Shown: positions 1-7,723 of the stretch, one piece after another
How the letters are laid out: each line of letters starts with the position of its first letter
Numbering within the stretch: position 1 is the first letter of the stretch
Assembly (NCBI GenBank): GCA_016190665.1
Contig: JACPQD010000021.1
Span: 294,944-358,943 of the forward strand
Reading direction: 5' to 3'
From: Chloroflexota bacterium
GTDB lineage: Bacteria; Chloroflexota; Dehalococcoidia; JACPQD01
Length of the DNA: 64,000 nucleotides
Notes under the pieces: generated by a model
The model's input: the letters and a program-made list of their open reading frames with translations, nothing else
Told to the model about the DNA's origin: nothing
Databases searched by the model: none
Made by a program: the position numbers and the translations under genes

Positions 1-3000
1 GCTTTCACTTTCGGGGGCTACCGGTTCCCTTAGGCTGCCCGGCGCTAAGGCAGATGATGTCGTCGCTGTACCAGAGGAGTGTTCCGGTCTCGTGGTCTCC
101 CTAATTGGACCTGCAGATGAAAGGCTCTCGGCTCGACTGATTGTGACAACTGGCTCAGATCGCGCTATTGGCTGCACAGCTGTAACACCCTGGTTAGTTT
201 GCTTGGGACTCTCCGGTGCTTGCTCTAAAGTAGGAACAAAACGAACCAGCCCAGAGGCGACTATGTCATATCCAATATCCACCTGTCTCTTGGATTCGAC
301 TTCCCGCTTCCTAGCGAGGAGGCTTCCTTTCAGATTGTCGATCTGCGACCGGCGCATGCGCTTGATGCGCTCGTCCGCGACCGATTCCATTTGGCGCCGC
401 GCATTCGCCATTCTAAAGCCGTAGGACTGCTCAAGGCTGGCAATGCGGGCCTCGATCAACGCGTCATTCTGTTCTTTGACTTCACGTTCACGCTCTCGAA
501 CCAGTTCGGACAAGTAAGCTTGCGCTTTGCTCGCGAGTTCCTGCAGTCGACCGTCATTGTGGGCAACAGGCGGAGGCGTTTCGTCACGGCGGTGCTGGAT
601 TTCGGCCAGGAAGCTTGCGGACAAAGCAGGCTCGATGGACCCACTGTCAAGGCTGACAAGCACCGGGATGAGTGTTGATTGTGGCACCAGGCTGCGAATA
701 TCTAGACGGAAGATGAAGAACACGTAGTCGCCCGCGCTATCAGGTGGACCTGCTGCCCAGATGCACGTTCTGGGAGGTGACGGCACGCCCTTGCTCAAGA
801 AGAAATCGGCCGCGAAAGCGACGAGCGGGTGGTGAACGTTGACGAACTCCACAAGCTTCCGCTCACGTGCCGTCTCTGCATCAAAGGTGAGAGGAATGAG
901 AGAGTCACTTCGCAGCCTTGACAGGAAAAACCGTGCATGTTGTCCCAGCTTTGGCTTTCCGCTGACGCACGTGAGAGCGCAGTCAATAATGTCGCGCCCT
1001 GGGCTAAGAGCATAAGTTGGGTCGCCTTCGTCTGGCTCCAGGCGAGTCTTGGGACACGCCTGCTCAACGAAACTCTCGATCAGCGAACGGACCTCATCAG
1101 CAGCAATGAATCTGCCGTGTTCGCGGACTTTCTCCATGTCTTGGTCGAAAAGTTGATCCTGTCCCAGAAAGACGAGCCGTTGCTTTTCAAAGTCCTCTTG
1201 TTCCTGTCGATAGCGCTCTATGCGCCGCGCAGCTGCCTCAGCTCGCTGTGCTTCTTCTTCCTCGGTGAGCCGTGCCATGAATATTTCGCGGGATAGTTGG
1301 CGGATTTCCTCACCAAGTATGGCTTCCAAGTCACCAATAGAAGACTCGAAAATCCTGATTCTGTCGTAGAGCCTCGAAAAGATACGGGTTTCAATCGTGT
1401 CATCGATCACGAGATTATAGATATGTATCTTCTCATGCCTTTGTCCGAAACGATCAAGTCGACCGATGCGCTGTTCCACCCGCATGGGGTTCCACGGCAG
1501 ATCGTAGTTGAACATGGCGCCGCAGAACTGGAAGTCAAGTCCTTCTGCGCCTACTTCCGACGAAAGCATAATGTGCGTTTCTGGGTCTGTTTGAAACTCA
1601 TCTATTACCGCTCGTCGCTCTTGGACCGGTATCCCGCCATGAATCGTTCCGACCTTGTACTTGAGAGCGCTCAGTCGGTCGTGGAGATATTCCAGCGTAT
1701 CTCGGAAGAAAGAGAACACCAAGACCTTGCATTCTGGGTCATCCCTGAAGATCTCCTCAAGCGCGCGGCGAAATTGTTCAAACTTGGTGTCCGTCTGCCC
1801 TAACGCAGTGCAAAGCCCGAGCAGTTCCTTGATTTGTCGACGCTCGAACTCGGTCAACTTGCGGTCGTACTCATCGGCTAACTCGCTGCTGCTGTCCTCT
1901 ACGTGTAAATTCAGTTGTTTGGACCTGAGCGCCTCAACGAACCGGGCGCTGAGAGCTTGGATGCAACTGGCTGCCTGGCGCTCTCGCATTATGACCGCGA
2001 AAGCTGGCGCTCCGGCCCCGTAGTCGCGCATGCCGAGTTGGAGGCGTACGAACTCCACCACAGCGTCGTAGAAGGCCCGCTCGTCGTCGGTAAACTCAAC
2101 CTTGATAGTATGGGCGCTGCGAATTGCCGCGTCCGACACCTCGCGTTTTCTCGTGCGGTTGAACACTCTGGCGAGCGTGTTCAGTTCAAGAAGACGCCGC
2201 TGGGCTTGCACGGCCGCGCTTCCGTCTATTTCACGCCTGCTTTCGAGTAGCTCCACGACCTCCCTGAAATATGGATTCGCCCGGAAACTTCTTCCCAATT
2301 GCGTGCCTTCCACTTTTCTGAGTTCACGCAACGCTTCTGACGTTCTGCCGCTGGCCAAGAGCTTGGACGCGTTGTTCACGAATTGATTGGGCCGAATTCG
2401 TTCCTCGAAGTCGTCAAAACTATCGAATTCACCGGGGTTGATTAGTTGCATGAGATGGAAGAGGTCTTCATTCCCTGTATGCAGCGGCGTGGCGGTGAGA
2501 AGAATGAGCGCGGCTGACTGGTCTGCGAGCAGCTCTCCCAGTGCGTGAGAGAGCGTCGACATGTTGCGCAGGTGATGCGCTTCGTCAATGATCACCAGAT
2601 CGAAGTTAATGTTCTTTTCAGCCAGCGCCCGGGCAAAGTCCTCCCGCCGTAGCGTCTCCAGCGAGCAGATTCCCTTCAGTGTGGTGTTACCACCAAACCG
2701 ATCATAGTCGTCGAGGAAACGGCGCATGGACCTCGCGTCCATTGAGATGAACTCATCATCGAAACGTGATCGGAGCTCAGCATCCCATTTGTCACGCAAG
2801 CCGGAAGGACACACGACCAGCACCCTGTCCAGCTGCATACGAGCTTTCATCTCAAGGTAAATGATGCCAGCCTCAATGGTCTTGCCTAACCCGACTTCAT
2901 CTGCGATGAGTATGCGCTGCTCCGGCGAATTCAGGAACTTGAGTGCAGGTTTGAACTGGTAGACGCGGAAGACTGTGCGAGACGCCTGGTATGAGTACAA

Positions 3001-3489
3001 GTTGTCTGAGAGCGGCTGTCGCAGCTTGAGAAGCAGGAGATCTCTTAGGAAGTCCCGGTGGGAAAGCAGTGCCTGAACTTGTTCAACGCACGGCTTCAGT
3101 TTGCTTTCAGGGTAGGTCAGCGTCTCGGCTGCGCCGAAGAAGATCTTGTAGGAGTACCCATCCTCGTGAGATATCGGATCTCCTACCGCAACACCAACGC
3201 GCAAAGGGTCGGATTTCAAGCAGAGTTTGTCGCCTGGCCTGTAGCGGGGACCCGTCAGCTGATCGCCGACCGCAGAGCTTTGCGAAGCATCCGTGGCCTC
3301 AAAAAGAGGATTGCCAGATGCCTGGTCGGCTTCTTGATCTTGACCGTTACCACTCGGGTGTGCAAGTCGTCGGTCAGAATCTGAGAAATGCCTCCTATTT
3401 CCGCCGGTCGACGGTGAGTGGCGTCTGCAGTACGCGCACTGATGTCGCGGCATGCCGTGCGGGCACGTAGCCGAGGGCTCATGTGTCAT
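1..3489 (-). CDS. SNF2/RapA-type DEAH helicase (3' end beyond window)
   Basis: Superfamily 2 helicase of the SNF2/RapA group, an ATP-dependent DNA or protein-DNA remodeller. The minus-strand frame stays open from the ATG at 3489 to base 1, so at least 1163 residues are visible and the C-terminus is outside the window. A stop codon lies directly upstream of the ATG and a GAGGG ribosome site precedes it. Visible motifs in order: an N-terminal Cys/His cluster (CPHG followed by CAYC, a likely zinc site), Walker A DEVGLGKT near residue 200, DEAH near 300, TATP near 330, a motif V region EVGAEGLDF, and motif VI QRIGRLDRFGQ near 675. A long charged, coiled-coil-like C-terminal part follows. Stand-alone proteins of this build occur in defence islands, and DrmD of DISARM is one relative, but no DISARM partner is visible. 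Family call is firm; the biological role is inferred. Confidence 0.87.
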   Translation of the reverse strand, partial: MTHEPSATCPHGMPRHQCAYCRRHSPSTGGNRRHFSDSDRRLAHPSGNGQDQEADQASGNPLFEATDASQSSAVGDQLTGPRYRPGDKLCLKSDPLRVGVAVGDPISHEDGYSYKIFFGAAETLTYPESKLKPCVEQVQALLSHRDFLRDLLLLKLRQPLSDNLYSYQASRTVFRVYQFKPALKFLNSPEQRILIADEVGLGKTIEAGIIYLEMKARMQLDRVLVVCPSGLRDKWDAELRSRFDDEFISMDARSMRRFLDDYDRFGGNTTLKGICSLETLRREDFARALAEKNINFDLVIIDEAHHLRNMSTLSHALGELLADQSAALILLTATPLHTGNEDLFHLMQLINPGEFDSFDDFEERIRPNQFVNNASKLLASGRTSEALRELRKVEGTQLGRSFRANPYFREVVELLESRREIDGSAAVQAQRRLLELNTLARVFNRTRKREVSDAAIRSAHTIKVEFTDDERAFYDAVVEFVRLQLGMRDYGAGAPAFAVIMRERQAASCIQALSARFVEALRSKQLNLHVEDSSSELADEYDRKLTEFERRQIKELLGLCTALGQTDTKFEQFRRALEEIFRDDPECKVLVFSFFRDTLEYLHDRLSALKYKVGTIHGGIPVQERRAVIDEFQTDPETHIMLSSEVGAEGLDFQFCGAMFNYDLPWNPMRVEQRIGRLDRFGQRHEKIHIYNLVIDDTIETRIFSRLYDRIRIFESSIGDLEAILGEEIRQLSREIFMARLTEEEEAQRAEAAARRIERYRQEQEDFEKQRLVFLGQDQLFDQDMEKVREHGRFIAADEVRSLIESFVEQACPKTRLEPDEGDPTYALSPGRDIIDCALTCVSGKPKLGQHARFFLSRLRSDSLIPLTFDAETARERKLVEFVNVHHPLVAFAADFFLSKGVPSPPRTCIWAAGPPDSAGDYVFFIFRLDIRSLVPQSTLIPVLVSLDSGSIEPALSASFLAEIQHRRDETPPPVAHNDGRLQELASKAQAYLSELVREREREVKEQNDALIEARIASLEQSYGFRMANARRQMESVADERIKRMRRSQIDNLKGSLLARKREVESKRQVDIGYDIVASGLVRFVPTLEQAPESPKQTNQGVTAVQPIARSEPVVTISRAESLSSAGPIRETTRPEHSSGTATTSSALAPGSLREPVAPESES

Positions 3490-3625
3490 CTAGTCGACCC
3501 TCCCTGCATCATGTGTTGTTGTGTGGCTGGTACATCAGAATCAACTTGGCAACATTTGGCTCTACTGCATTCTACACATTCACAACGCTGGAGAAGAAGC
3601 GCGCACAAGCTTCAGACACAAAGGC

Positions 3626-3739
3626 TCACGCTACCTCAGCATACACAACGCGCCCCTCGCCGAAGTATGAGTCGTATACGTGCTGATAGACAAGTTCGCA
3701 TTTGTCGCGGTACGTGTCTGGACCATACTTGGCTGCCGA
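3626..3739 (-). pseudogene. Probable 3' remnant of type I restriction subunit HsdR
   Basis: About 37 codons ending at the TGA at 3628-3626. The peptide reads like the extreme C-terminus of a type I restriction endonuclease subunit, with the stretch [16 protein letters not shown]. It lies one frame over from the HsdM start fragment and the two abut at about 3738, which is the result expected if an hsdM-hsdS-hsdR locus lost everything between the beginning of hsdM and the end of hsdR. No start codon or ribosome site belongs to this piece. Assignment to HsdR rests on recalled family resemblance and is moderate. Confidence 0.5.
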
Positions 3740-3878
3740 ATTTGTAATCAGCGTACCTTAAGAAAATGAGGCCAAGCACAGGAACAGCATATTCGAAAGA
3801 CTTCAGTCTGGAGTTTGCGCGCAGTTGGTCCGCTGCATCCCACAGTCTCTTCTCGATATCATTGTGATTCCCGGGCAT
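3738..3878 (-). pseudogene. hsdM: 5' remnant of type I modification methylase HsdM
   Basis: The ATG at 3878 opens 47 codons that match the conserved N-terminal helical domain of HsdM ([16 protein letters not shown] followed by [16 protein letters not shown]). Similarity stops abruptly after that motif, so the catalytic NPPY domain and all of HsdS are missing. The frame then runs on as unrelated residues while an HsdR-like tail appears in the neighbouring frame. A full HsdM is about 500 residues, so this is a dead fragment left by a large internal deletion. It lies 249 bp upstream of the SNF2 helicase gene on the same strand, and both probably belonged to one defence locus. Confidence 0.75.
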
Positions 3879-4254
3879 GCTGCTCTCTCCTTTGACGACG
3901 CAACGAATTCGGGCAAGACACCAACGCGGAGGTAAATACGTCGGCAACATTATACTACTGGGCAGGAGAGGATAAAAGGTGTGAGAGAGAGTCGGAAAGA
4001 TTGCCCAATCGTTGGAGCTTCCCCCGATCCGCCACCAAAAGATGCTGTCGTCAGGCCAAGCTGCCACGCTCACGCCGGACATGCCCGCGGTACTCCTCGC
4101 TCGAAGACGACAGATTGTGTCGCCTGGGACAACCTGGTTTGAAGGCCATTACCGGCCAGGTGAGCGACTCTGACCGCCTGCCTGGGTATGATTAAGTATC
4201 CCTGGGCCAGGAAAGGACTGTCCCACACTTTTCCCTGGGAGGAGGTGAGCAAAG

Positions 4255-4533
4255 ATGGCCAGAGAACTAAAGACTATTGACATCAGCAACGTCCCCGAAT
4301 TGTTGCGCATTGTGGAGGAGGTGCGGGCAACCAATGAGCCCCGTGTTCTCCGTCGTGACAGTGAAGAGTTGGCGGTCCTGACGCCTTCGCCAAAAAGAAG
4401 ACGCCGCACAGTGCGGGCTAAGACCAAGGCCGATTATGAAGCTTTTCGAACTGCTGCTGGCAGTTGGAAAGACGTTGATACGGACAAGCTGGTTGCCGAG
4501 ATTTATGAGAGTCGTCGGCGTTCTTTTCGATGA
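4255..4533 (+). CDS. Phd/YefM-like antitoxin of a PIN-toxin pair
   Basis: A 92-residue protein preceded by a strong GGAGGAGGTGA ribosome site. The N-terminal half (ISNVPELLRIVEEVRATNEP followed by LRRDSEELAVLTP) is the fold seen in antitoxins that bind operator DNA and neutralise a VapC-type PIN ribonuclease. The C-terminal tail DTDKLVAEIYESRR is the toxin-wrapping segment typical of this group. Directly downstream, in another frame, sits only the last part of a VapC-like toxin, so the antitoxin appears to have outlived its partner. It may still act as a transcriptional repressor. Function is inferred from family features. Confidence 0.72.
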   Translation: MARELKTIDISNVPELLRIVEEVRATNEPRVLRRDSEELAVLTPSPKRRRRTVRAKTKADYEAFRTAAGSWKDVDTDKLVAEIYESRRRSFR

Positions 4534-4603
4534 CCTCACCCTCATTACCCGCAGTCTCCGGGACTTCCAGCGCATCCCCAACCTGATGCTCTATCGGCCA
4601 TAA
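4529..4603 (+). pseudogene. C-terminal remnant of a VapC (PIN-domain) toxin
   Basis: Overlapping the antitoxin's stop, the frame through 4529-4603 reads DDLTLITRSLRDFQRIPNL and ends LMLYRP-stop. This is the usual C-terminal end of PIN-domain VapC toxins (a pattern like LTLVTRNxRDFxRIPGL). The N-terminal 100 or so residues with the catalytic acidic residues are missing. A deletion of about 300 bp between the antitoxin stop and this point would explain the arrangement. Confidence 0.6.
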
Positions 4604-4662
4604 TCAATAACGTAAGAACCTACTACCGTGTATCAGACGTTGATACGTATTGGCCGATTATC

Positions 4663-4756
4663 AACATGGATGTACAGGATAGACAAGATAATTTGCGCGA
4701 TTCCAGTCCTGTTCACCCTGGACTCCGATCCAGGGTTCATCCTGTTTATCCATGTT
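4663..4756. repeat. Intergenic inverted repeat, GGATnnACAGGAT family, copy 1
   Basis: Imperfect inverted repeat with the left arm AACATGGATGTACAGGATAG and the right arm TCATCCTGTTTATCCATGTT. The same family recurs at 58629-58693 and 62147-62202. The inner loop here contains a second small inverted repeat (CCTGGACTCCGATCCAGG). All three copies are intergenic. It resembles a palindromic repeat I recall as common in environmental genomes. Confidence 0.75.
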
Positions 4757-4802
4757 CTTATTCTTGGGCTCAGTAAAGCGTAAACATAAGTGTTACGGGG
4801 CT

Positions 4803-5765
4803 CTAGCTCCCGATGGTTGCCATGAGGCCGAAACTCTCGATGAAGCTCTGTATCCCTCGAAGCTGGACGTCAGAGGGAGGCGCTGTTTGCGCCATGGCGT
4901 AGGGCCTTCCGAGCTGCTCGTATTTGCCTTCGGCCAGCCTGTTGAAGGGCAGGATGGAGACTTTCTCGGCTCCGATCTCGTGGGCAAGCTGGGCGACCAG
5001 ACGTAGATTTGTCTCAGAATCGTTGTACCCGGGTATCAGCGGCAGCCTGAGCCAGACCCGGATGTTGCGCGGTACCCTGCGCACGTTCTCCAGGATGAGT
5101 CGATTGCTCCTTCCCGTAGCCTCCTTGTGGCGTCGGGGGTCCATGTGTTTTATGTCATAGAGGACGAGATCGACGTGCTCCAGCACCTTCTCGAGGGCCC
5201 GCCAGGGAGCGAAGCCGCAGGTATCCAGCGCCGTGTGCCAGCCTCGGCTCTTGCACGCCCTGAGAAGCCCGCCTACGAAGGGCCACTGGAGGAGCGGCTC
5301 CCCGCCGGACACGGTTATGCCGCCGCCGGACCTGAGGTAGAACAGCTCGTCTCGTTCGATTTCCGCCATGACCTGGTCGATGGTGAGGTAGTCGCCCACC
5401 TTGCGCAGAGCGCCGGCGGGGCAGGCGTCGATGCAGTCGAAGCAGAGGTTGCACTTCTCCCGGTTGATGCTCATCCCTTCGGCATCCTGAAATACGATGG
5501 CGCCTGAGGGACAGGCCGCTGCGCATCTCCCCAGTCTCACGCATTTGGAGTCCCGGGTCATTAGCTCCGGATGAGTGCGCACCGACTCCGGGTTCTGGCA
5601 CCACCGGCAGTTCAAGGGACACCCCTTCATGAAAACGGTGGTCCGGAGGCCAGGGCCATCCTGCAGGCTGTAGCGCTGGACAAGGAAAACCAGGCCGCCC
5701 TCTTGTTCCATGTCTGATTTCCCGTTGACCTGTTGCCTCTTGTCTTTCAGAGAAGTATCTGTCAT
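4803..5765 (-). CDS. Glycyl-radical enzyme activating protein (radical SAM)
   Basis: Radical SAM activase of the PflA family, which would generate the glycyl radical on a partner enzyme. The protein has 320 residues. The N-terminal GPGLRTTVFMKGCPLNCRWC holds the radical SAM CxxxCxxC, followed by a ferredoxin-like insert with two Cys clusters (CVRLGRCAAACP and CNLCFDCIDACP) and the SAM-binding region GGITVSGGEPLLQ. The ferredoxin insert separates it from PflA proper and points to activases of the choline lyase, benzylsuccinate synthase or hydroxyphenylacetate decarboxylase type. No glycyl-radical enzyme is in the window, so the substrate is unknown. A TATAAT lies only six bases upstream of the ATG at 5765, so the message would be almost leaderless. 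A second ATG at 5711 is an alternative start. Confidence 0.9.
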   Translation of the reverse strand: MTDTSLKDKRQQVNGKSDMEQEGGLVFLVQRYSLQDGPGLRTTVFMKGCPLNCRWCQNPESVRTHPELMTRDSKCVRLGRCAAACPSGAIVFQDAEGMSINREKCNLCFDCIDACPAGALRKVGDYLTIDQVMAEIERDELFYLRSGGGITVSGGEPLLQWPFVGGLLRACKSRGWHTALDTCGFAPWRALEKVLEHVDLVLYDIKHMDPRRHKEATGRSNRLILENVRRVPRNIRVWLRLPLIPGYNDSETNLRLVAQLAHEIGAEKVSILPFNRLAEGKYEQLGRPYAMAQTAPPSDVQLRGIQSFIESFGLMATIGS

Positions 5766-5771
5766 GCCTCA

Positions 5772-5777
5772 ATTATA
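5772..5777 (-). promoter_or_regulatory. -10 element of the activase gene
   Basis: Perfect TATAAT on the minus strand, six bases before the ATG at 5765. It implies a leaderless transcript, or use of the inner ATG at 5711. No clear -35 is visible. Confidence 0.45.
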
Positions 5778-5951
5778 CTCGAAGCCGAGCATCCATGGCA
5801 CTCTTTCAATCCGCTATGGGCCCGCTTCCCTCTGTGCTGACGTCCGCTCTCCATAGTCCGGACGCCTGAGATGGCTCGCTGCGCCTACCGGGCGCGTACA
5901 TTCCGTGGTCAAAACGCGTTCGATATCGTTGTACCCGGGGTCTCATACGGA

Positions 5952-5957
5952 TATAAT
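5952..5957 (+). promoter_or_regulatory. -10 element of the HD-GYP gene
   Basis: TATAAT 64 bases upstream of the start at 6022, with a weak TTGTAC 17 bases further upstream (5929-5934). Confidence 0.4.
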
Positions 5958-6021
5958 AGGTGTCAACATCACAAAAAGGAGGGTCCGGCCGAAGAGAAGC
6001 GAGGCAATTCAAGGAGCAACC

Positions 6022-7368
6022 ATGAAGCCCAAACTGAGATTGACGTTCCTGCAGAAGTTTTCTCTTACCAGCCTCGTCCTGACTGCCGTCATCGCCGTCA
6101 GTCTGGCGTCGATAATGCAACGGCGGCTCGATGAGTGGAATATGGGACACGCCGCGGATGCCGCAGCTGTCCAGGTGCAGGATGTGGTGAACCCGTTCCT
6201 GCGTCTGGCAGACCTCACGGACCCCCTAGAGCCGTCCCGGCTCCAGGAGCTGGATGCTTTCGTCAAGGAGCGCGTGCTATCCCGTCGCATCGTGCGTGTC
6301 AAGATATGGGCTCCAGATGGGCGCGTCGTTTTCTCGGACGAGAAAGAGCTAGTGGGACGCAGGTTCCCGGTAGGTGGAGAACTTGCTCAAGCGTTAGGCG
6401 GCAGAATCGCCAGCGACACGTCGTCCCTGGATCGCGACGAGAACGAATATGAGCGGTCGAGAGGGCATCGTCTGGGCGAAGTGTATGTCCCCCTGCGGCC
6501 GTCCGATTCCACGAATGTGGCCGGGGCCTACGAGGTATACCTCGACCTGGGCGAACATGAACAACACATTGCAGATTCGCGGATCTTTGCATGGCTCAGC
6601 GTTATTGTGGGTTTTCTTGTTCTTTACGCAATCCAATTTGCCTGGGTGCGCAAGGCGTCGAATGAGATCATTCAGCGCAGCGACGAGAACGAGCGGCTCC
6701 TGGGAGAAAGGCTGGCGCTCTTCACGGAGCTGGAACACTCCTACGTGCAGACGGTGCTGGCGCTGGCAGAGGCGACAGACGCCCGGGACAGCTACACCTC
6801 TGACCACGCCAGGGGCATGGCGGCCATGGCCGTGGCTGTCGGGCGTCAACTGGGCATGGATGCCTCTGAATTGGACGACCTGTATTACGGCGCCGTTCTC
6901 CACGATGTGGGCAAAATCGGAGCCCCGGACGCCATTCTGCTGAAGCCGGGCAAGCTTGATAGCGATGAGTGGAGACAGATGCGCGAACACCCTGCGATTG
7001 GGGAGAAGATTCTCGCTCCCGTGCCGCGCCTTGCTGGCGCGGCGAGACTGGTGCACCATCACCATGAGCGATTCGACGGCAACGGCTATCCCGATGGTCT
7101 GGCTGGCGACGCCATCCCGCTTGGGGCGCGTATCCTCGCGGTGGTCGATTCCTACGGCGCGATGACCGATCAGCGCGTTTACAAGGAGGCCCGGTCCCCC
7201 CAGGAGGCCCAGGCCGAGCTTCGCCGATGCGCGGGCGGGCAATTCGATCCAAGGGTAGTGGATGTCTTCATGCGCCTTCTCGCATCCGGAATTGAGACGC
7301 TCGGCCCGTTGGACAACGCGGCCCGCGGGCAAGAGTCTCATCGTCGCGCGCCTGGTCAGACAGGTTGA
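6022..7368 (+). CDS. Membrane HD-GYP domain phosphodiesterase
   Basis: Probable cyclic di-GMP phosphodiesterase with 448 residues from the ATG at 6022, chosen because AAGGAG lies just upstream and the next residues lead straight into a membrane segment. Order of parts: N-terminal transmembrane helix (SLVLTAVIAVSLASI), an extracytoplasmic sensor region of about 150 residues, a second helix (WLSVIVGFLVLYAIQFAWV), a short coiled linker, and the HD-GYP domain. The domain shows LHDVGKIG, the HHHHERFDGNGYPDGL signature and the downstream DSYGAMT segment. All metal-binding His and Asp residues of the family look present. It stands alone, so the signal it senses is unknown. Confidence 0.9.
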   Translation: MKPKLRLTFLQKFSLTSLVLTAVIAVSLASIMQRRLDEWNMGHAADAAAVQVQDVVNPFLRLADLTDPLEPSRLQELDAFVKERVLSRRIVRVKIWAPDGRVVFSDEKELVGRRFPVGGELAQALGGRIASDTSSLDRDENEYERSRGHRLGEVYVPLRPSDSTNVAGAYEVYLDLGEHEQHIADSRIFAWLSVIVGFLVLYAIQFAWVRKASNEIIQRSDENERLLGERLALFTELEHSYVQTVLALAEATDARDSYTSDHARGMAAMAVAVGRQLGMDASELDDLYYGAVLHDVGKIGAPDAILLKPGKLDSDEWRQMREHPAIGEKILAPVPRLAGAARLVHHHHERFDGNGYPDGLAGDAIPLGARILAVVDSYGAMTDQRVYKEARSPQEAQAELRRCAGGQFDPRVVDVFMRLLASGIETLGPLDNAARGQESHRRAPGQTG

Positions 7369-7582
7369 TCACCGTCCAGGCCAGAGACAGCCGGTGCGAA
7401 CGTTCAGACGACCGTTCGGCGCTTAAGAGGCCTCTGTTCTCTTCCTGCTGCTCTTGGACGACGGAATGTGGCCATGTCCTCTGGTCAGACTGTCGCCCGG
7501 TACCTGTATGGCAGCCTCCGCCGGACTGAGTGAGCACGCTGAGAAGGGTACCCTCCCTGGGCCTGGCGAAGAACGCGATCGC

Positions 7583-7611
7583 TTGACAATCGGGGACGGC
7601 GCTATGATAAT
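7583..7611 (+). promoter_or_regulatory. Sigma-70-type promoter upstream of the S51-like gene
   Basis: TTGACA at 7583-7588, a 17-base spacer, then GATAAT at 7606-7611. This is about 110 bases upstream of the gene starting at 7724. The rest of the 355-bp gap between 7368 and 7724 shows no further gene. Confidence 0.6.
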
Positions 7612-7723
7612 GCTGTCGATTGGCCTATCATCGTCGCTGAGTGATTTGATGGGAGAGAGTCTGCTATGACGGCCAACGCCATTGCGCCTCACTTCTCCAG
7701 CCAGATTTCTTGCGGGTTGATAG

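Noticed and set aside
3058..3470. Plus-strand frames near the left end
   Set aside because: They lie antisense to the N-terminal part of the SNF2 helicase, whose minus-strand frame is continuous.
6394..7341. Long minus-strand frame opposite the HD-GYP gene
   Set aside because: Antisense shadow of a strongly recognised domain; no ribosome site and low-complexity composition.
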